64,000 nucleotides of DNA from Aspidapion aeneum (taxonomy: Eukaryota > Arthropoda > Insecta > Coleoptera > Brentidae), in the NCBI GenBank assembly GCA_963576565.1, contig CAUYVT010000084.1, forward strand, positions 1-64,000, written 5' to 3'. Below are positions 60,178 to 64,000 of the stretch, one piece after another; within the stretch, counting starts at the first letter, position 1; every line of letters begins with the position of its first letter. Under the pieces are notes generated by a model. It ran no database searches. It was not told the DNA's origin and saw nothing but the letters and a program-made list of their open reading frames with translations. Made by a program: the position numbers and the translations under genes.

Positions 60178-61251
60178 TTAAACATAAGATTTTCTTAAAA
60201 CATTAGTATTTAATTCAATATCTTCTTCGATTGGCTCTGTAAGCCTTATTGATGGCCTACGCCTAGCTATTGAAAATCTTTTGCCTAAACTTGATAAACT
60301 TGATATATTTGGTGATGGTGGAAAATCATTGTTATCAGTATTATTTTCGATGCCTATACGTACATTTTTAGCTCTTCGATTTTTACATTTACAATAAAAG
60401 TAAATTAAAACTAAAACCATAATCAAAGCCAATACAAGATATGTAAGCCATGAATGATATTTTTCAATGTCAGGTTCATTGATTAAATCATCCAATTCAT
60501 TTGCATATTGATCTAATTTATGTTTAGCAATTTCCAAATCTTCCAAATTTAGTTTTGTTATTTTTAAAGGTTTTAATCTAGGAAGATTTCTAAGTTTTTC
60601 TGGATATTTTTCACAACAATTGAAAGGAATTTGAATAAAATTTGAATAATTATAACTTAAATCAAGTGTTTGTAATTGATTGGCTTGGATTTTAGTTGAT
60701 CCTACAAAAGCTGAACAATATGGTTTTAAAGACAAAATTACATTTTTTGTTACAATTTTCGAAATAGTATCAGTGTTACATTTTATTGTAATTGGAAGTT
60801 GATTTGTTACACTTATTAGCCAAACATTATTTTGTAAAATTTGAATATTATAATCTTCTGCTAAAATCAAAACTAACTCACAGGTTTTTGGAAAAGTTAA
60901 CAATTTTTGAGTTCTTAATAACTGAGCTTCACAAATTGAATTGCTATCAATCGGAAGAGGATATAAATTTTTACAAATTTTCATTTTATAGCCCAAATCC
61001 CTACAAGTGTCAATTTCTGATAAAGACAAATAGAAATCATCATCGTTATCTTTAGCAATATATTTCTTACTAACAGGCAAAATATGATGTAACATAGTTC
61101 GACTATCATAAATTGGTATTGGGTACAATCGGAAAACGGAATACCATTCTGGTCGAACCAATGGTATGTCCAAGACAAAAACAAGTCTTTCATTTGTAAT
61201 ATAAGCATTCAAATCAATAATATCTAAGTATGTTGCAATTCTATCGTCCAT
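60178..61251 (-). pseudogene. env, C-terminal part (separate frame after a frameshift)
   Basis: This 357-codon frame encodes the distal ectodomain and membrane anchor of the Gypsy envelope protein. It has several cysteines (for example residues 83, 93, 107, 124, 158, 179, 212 and 213), a coiled-coil-like stretch rich in Leu, Asp and Lys at ~229-262, one transmembrane helix at ~267-288 (WLTYLVLALIMVLVLIYFY), a CKCK membrane-proximal motif and a basic cytoplasmic tail of ~65 residues. The first ATG is not a true start: the frame is already open upstream and lines up with the end of the preceding env fragment, which ends in a stop 1 codon-phase away at 61,268. An AAATAAT string there suggests a one-base change. 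The protein type is known as F-like in errantiviruses; activity of this copy is not expected. Confidence 0.8.
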
Positions 61252-61267
61252 GGGTGCTACCGGTAAA

Positions 61268-61927
61268 TTATTTGTATGTAAATTTTGGGCAATTTGTTTT
61301 TAAAGCATTAGTTAAATCATTAGGAAGGATAATACTTGTATGAATAATTTTTAATCTGGCAAAAGAAATTGAATCTAATACATCCGTTATTTGAGATTGA
61401 ATATAAGTGTATGATTCCAATAATTGTTCACAAATATTAATAAAATAAAATTTAAGATTAAGAAGTTCGATTTCATCATGAATCTGATGTATTGATTTTG
61501 AAATTTCAATTATATTGGAGTTGAAAGTTTCTTCATCAATTTGAAGTTTGCGCAAAGTTGCATTAAATTGTTTTATTACTGACGTAGTAACACTTATTTG
61601 ATTTTTCATTAAGTTTTCCAATTCTTTATCATCTTTTTCAATTTTATTGATACAATTTTCATAATATTGACCGTCAGCTGCATCTAAATTTCCCGTTATG
61701 TACTTCCAAACAGTACCAAGAGCGTTTATTAAACCTCTTTTACGTCTTGGTGTGTAAGGCATGTCTGAATAGATTTCATTAAATTTCTTGGTTATATCAT
61801 TGGAAATTTGAAATAAAAGTGACACGTGTGGTCTTATATCTAAGTGGATCATTTTAATATTTCCAGTTGATTGATGAAGCATTAAGCGTAAGCTATCTAA
61901 AATAACATTATTCCATCCATTTATCAT
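61268..61927 (-). pseudogene. env, N-terminal part with furin-like site (frameshifted)
   Basis: This 219-codon frame is the proximal part of the Gypsy envelope. Residues 61-65 read RRKRG, a furin-type cleavage site, and are followed by LINALG and a conserved GNLDAAD stretch, the signature around the fusion peptide of errantivirus and baculovirus F-like proteins. A helical region follows at ~85-165. The apparent ATG is within the coding region: the preceding codons, in another frame after a good splice acceptor at 62,035, encode a hydrophobic segment and run into this region across a CCATCCAT direct repeat at 61,913-61,920, consistent with a 4-bp duplication. The frame ends early at a stop at 61,268-61,270, where the rest of env continues in a different frame. 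So two lesions break env. Confidence 0.8.
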
Positions 61928-62052
61928 TTGATACCTTTATACTAAGTTCTTTATGAAAATAAACACCTACGGTATTATTTATTTCATCGATCTTGTATTG
62001 TCCTTTTCCCCATCCGATAAGGAAAACGAGTAATCTGAAACAAGGAAAAGTT
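61928..62052 (-). promoter_or_regulatory. env splice acceptor and broken leader
   Basis: On the minus strand CTTTTCCTTGTTTCAG ends at 62,035, a strong 3' splice site 18 bases after the pol stop. It would produce the spliced env mRNA known from errantiviruses. The sequence after it opens with a hydrophobic signal-like run in a frame that differs from the next env fragment. The splice donor would lie beyond the window. Confidence 0.6.
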
Positions 62053-64000
62053 TCAGTCAGAATCAGAGTCTGAATCGGGTTTATGACAAGGTTTTAAAAG
62101 ATCAAAATTATATTTTGAAGTTTGTTTAGTTATTGGATTATAAACAGTTGCAGAATTATTTGAAATTGCTCTAATTTCAAAAGGTCCATTAAATTTAGGT
62201 GATAATTTTCCAGTAATTTGAGTTTCTTTCACGAAAACTCTATCGCCTACTTTAAATTCATAATTTGGAGTTACGTGTTTATCGAATCTTTCTTTAGCTT
62301 TTTGTTTTGACAGTTTTGTTCTTGATCTAGCTATACGATAATAATGTTTGATCCTTGCATTTAAATCTCTGATATATTTGCAAATAAGTTCTTCTTCATT
62401 GTAAAGAGTTTCTGGAGGTCTTGCTGCTGTATGTCCAAAAACTAACTCGTACGGTGTAAATCCATGAGTTTTACATGTTGAATTGTTATAACAAATGACA
62501 GTAAATGGTAACAATTGTAGTGGATGTTCTTCAGGACTTTCTGTTTTACAAACTCTGATCATTTCTAATAATGTTGCATGAAATCTTTCTAAACTTCCAT
62601 TTGATTGTGGATGTCCTGTACTTGAAAAAGTTAGTTTGATATCGTACATCTTACACAAGTCTTTTAAAAGCTGATTATTAAATTCTCTACCTAAATCCGT
62701 ATGGATTCTTAAAGGAGTTCCATAATGTTGAAAAAATAATAATAGTGTATTAACAATTGATTTTGCAGTTTTATCATTTAATGGATAAGCTTGAATGAAT
62801 TTTGTCAATTCGTCTCTTATTGTTAAAACCAAATTTCTTTCTGGAATTTCTAAAATATCTAGATTAATTCTTTCAAATGGTGTTTTTGGAGTTTCAGTAA
62901 TCACAAGTGGATTGTCCAAATTTTTTCTTAAAATTTTATTTCTTTGACATATTTCACATTGGTTTATAAATTTTTCAACATCTTTGGTTAAATTTTTCCA
63001 ATTATATTTTTCTTTAATTCTCCTAATTGTTTCATTAATTCCCCTATGAAAATTCTTTTTTCCGGAATGATATTGATCAATTATTATTTGTCTTTGATCT
63101 TCTACTGCCTCAGTAACTATATCTTGACAAATTACTAAATTTAAATCTTTTTCAGCAAAGACAAAACAGAGCATTTCTAAAATTGGTAAATCTACATTAT
63201 TTTCAACATAGAATGTTTTGGAGATATCAATGTCATTTTGACATCTACATAAAATTTTGAAAAGAGTTAAATTGGCTTCTTCCTCAACATACGGTACTGG
63301 AATTATAAAATATTTTCGTTTATTAACTGTTTTTGAAGAACAAATATTAATTTTATTTAAATCAAAGTTAAGTTCTTCATCTAATATGTCACTTATTATA
63401 GTATGATGTTTTTCTTTTAAGTTATCTTGTTGAAAAATGGTTATAATATTTTTGTGTTTTTTATCCAATAGTTGATCATTTGTATATCTAATCTTTGAAT
63501 AATCAATTAATGATGTTGTTTGATATAAATTGTGAAATCTCTTAAATTCATTTTCCAAAGTTTGAGGAGACATTAAAGCTAGTTCATCTTCAACTATATT
63601 TTCTGATTCATTGGAATTTTCATCTTCTGTAAGGGCATTAATTAAAGCAGATCTTTTATCTGGTAAAATATAAATATTTATTTGTATATCAGTTGATTGA
63701 AAGGTTGATTTAATCATTGCCAATATAACGTTCCAATCGAGTGAGTCTAAACTACATGCTATTTTGGGTATAGCTAAATATTTCTCGTTATTTTGCAGAA
63801 GAATATTTTTTAAGTTTTGCAAAATTTGATAAATTGTATCATATGTTGGCTTTTGATAGTATAATTCTTTTGTAACTAAATAGTAAATAGTTCTGTTGGA
63901 TAGTTGTAAAGTTGCTATTTCACCAATTTGTTTATTTTGTTCTTTTAAATAATCTACATTATCAAATCTTTCTTTGAATTCTTTTGCAATTCCCTTTTTC
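62053..64000 (-). CDS. Gypsy pol, partial: OARD1/TARG1-like macrodomain plus integrase
   Basis: The frame is open from the window edge to the stop at 62,053; the codon at 63,822 is TTG inside the frame, not a start. The upstream part (63,999 to about 63,665) matches the fold of the OARD1/TARG1 macrodomain: GIA near 63,990, GEIATL, IYYLVTK, KPTY, then IPKIACSLDSLDW. The Lys codon at 63,868-63,870 and the Asp codon at 63,745-63,747 align with TARG1 catalytic Lys84 and Asp125. Counting from 63,822, a ~180-residue acidic linker follows, then the integrase: zinc site His252, His259, Cys289, Cys292; triad Asp322, Asp376, Glu412 (D-35-E); GPF module at 545-548; and a tail of Ser-Asp repeats. RT and RNase H should lie beyond the edge. 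Role: integration of element DNA in the nucleus; the macrodomain may bind or remove ADP-ribose, which is inference. Confidence 0.88.
   Translation of the reverse strand, partial: KKGIAKEFKERFDNVDYLKEQNKQIGEIATLQLSNRTIYYLVTKELYYQKPTYDTIYQILQNLKNILLQNNEKYLAIPKIACSLDSLDWNVILAMIKSTFQSTDIQINIYILPDKRSALINALTEDENSNESENIVEDELALMSPQTLENEFKRFHNLYQTTSLIDYSKIRYTNDQLLDKKHKNIITIFQQDNLKEKHHTIISDILDEELNFDLNKINICSSKTVNKRKYFIIPVPYVEEEANLTLFKILCRCQNDIDISKTFYVENNVDLPILEMLCFVFAEKDLNLVICQDIVTEAVEDQRQIIIDQYHSGKKNFHRGINETIRRIKEKYNWKNLTKDVEKFINQCEICQRNKILRKNLDNPLVITETPKTPFERINLDILEIPERNLVLTIRDELTKFIQAYPLNDKTAKSIVNTLLLFFQHYGTPLRIHTDLGREFNNQLLKDLCKMYDIKLTFSSTGHPQSNGSLERFHATLLEMIRVCKTESPEEHPLQLLPFTVICYNNSTCKTHGFTPYELVFGHTAARPPETLYNEEELICKYIRDLNARIKHYYRIARSRTKLSKQKAKERFDKHVTPNYEFKVGDRVFVKETQITGKLSPKFNGPFEIRAISNNSATVYNPITKQTSKYNFDLLKPCHKPDSDSDSD

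Larger units (their letters stand above)
59758..64000 (-). mobile_element. Env-bearing Ty3/Gypsy element (errantivirus-like), 3' part
   Basis: On the minus strand, reading from the window edge, come pol with macrodomain and integrase, env, a purine tract and an LTR. The gene order, the D,D-35-E integrase with GPF motif, the spliced env after pol and the F-like env place it with insect errantivirus-type Gypsy elements. Gag, protease, RT, RNase H and the 5' LTR lie outside. It is inserted into foldback 2. Env is frameshifted, so this copy cannot make a full envelope, while pol has no stop within the visible part. Confidence 0.85.

Noticed and set aside
60792..61208. Frames overlapping env on both strands
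   Set aside because: Shadows of the env frame without motifs.
61925..61927. True env start codon
   Set aside because: This ATG lies in the env ectodomain region and is created by the frame change at the CCATCCAT repeat; the leader lies upstream in another frame.
63820..63822. Start codon of a 589-residue protein
   Set aside because: The codon is TTG and the frame is open upstream to the window edge, where it encodes the rest of a macrodomain; it is an internal codon.

Overview
This window looks like insect (arthropod) heterochromatin. It holds no host gene that I can recognise. The reasons are a very long AT-rich tandem satellite, a BEL/Pao LTR retrotransposon, an env-bearing Ty3/Gypsy element of the insect errantivirus type, a small hAT-type MITE and long foldback repeats. 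The species cannot be named from the sequence alone.

Layout. From 1 to 33,513 and again from 40,680 to about 54,651 the DNA is one satellite array with a unit of about 46 bp. The units differ at a few hot spots and are organised into higher-order repeats; offsets of about 9.7 kb, 7.1 kb, 3.8 kb and 1.28 kb recur. The array is split at 33,514-40,674 by a complete 7,161-bp BEL/Pao element. It has two 481-bp LTRs that look identical by eye, a 5-bp target duplication (AAAAG), a primer-binding site, a polypurine tract and one intact 1,808-codon gag-pol frame. The insertion is therefore young. The first ~4.3 kb of the array carries many single-base indels that its downstream copies lack, which looks like poor consensus quality.

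The array ends at about 54,651-54,675 in a perfect 13-bp inverted repeat made from satellite sequence. From there to 59,757 lies a graveyard of non-autonomous elements. It contains a 280-bp hAT-like MITE with an 8-bp target duplication and two copies of a large foldback element. The first foldback is complete, with arms of about 500 bp. The second has its interior in the opposite orientation and is cut off by the Gypsy element. A ~300-bp sequence precedes both foldbacks in the same orientation.

From 59,758 to the window edge is the 3' part of a Ty3/Gypsy endogenous retrovirus on the minus strand: 3' LTR, polypurine tract, env and pol. Env resembles the errantivirus/baculovirus F type, with a furin-like site and a transmembrane anchor, but is broken by two frameshifts. 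Pol is open to the edge. The most interesting observation is in pol: upstream of the integrase, and continuous with it, is a macrodomain that resembles the ADP-ribosyl hydrolase OARD1/TARG1. Both residues equivalent to the catalytic Lys and Asp are present. A retroelement polyprotein carrying a possible ADP-ribose eraser is unusual and is the best candidate here for an undescribed system.
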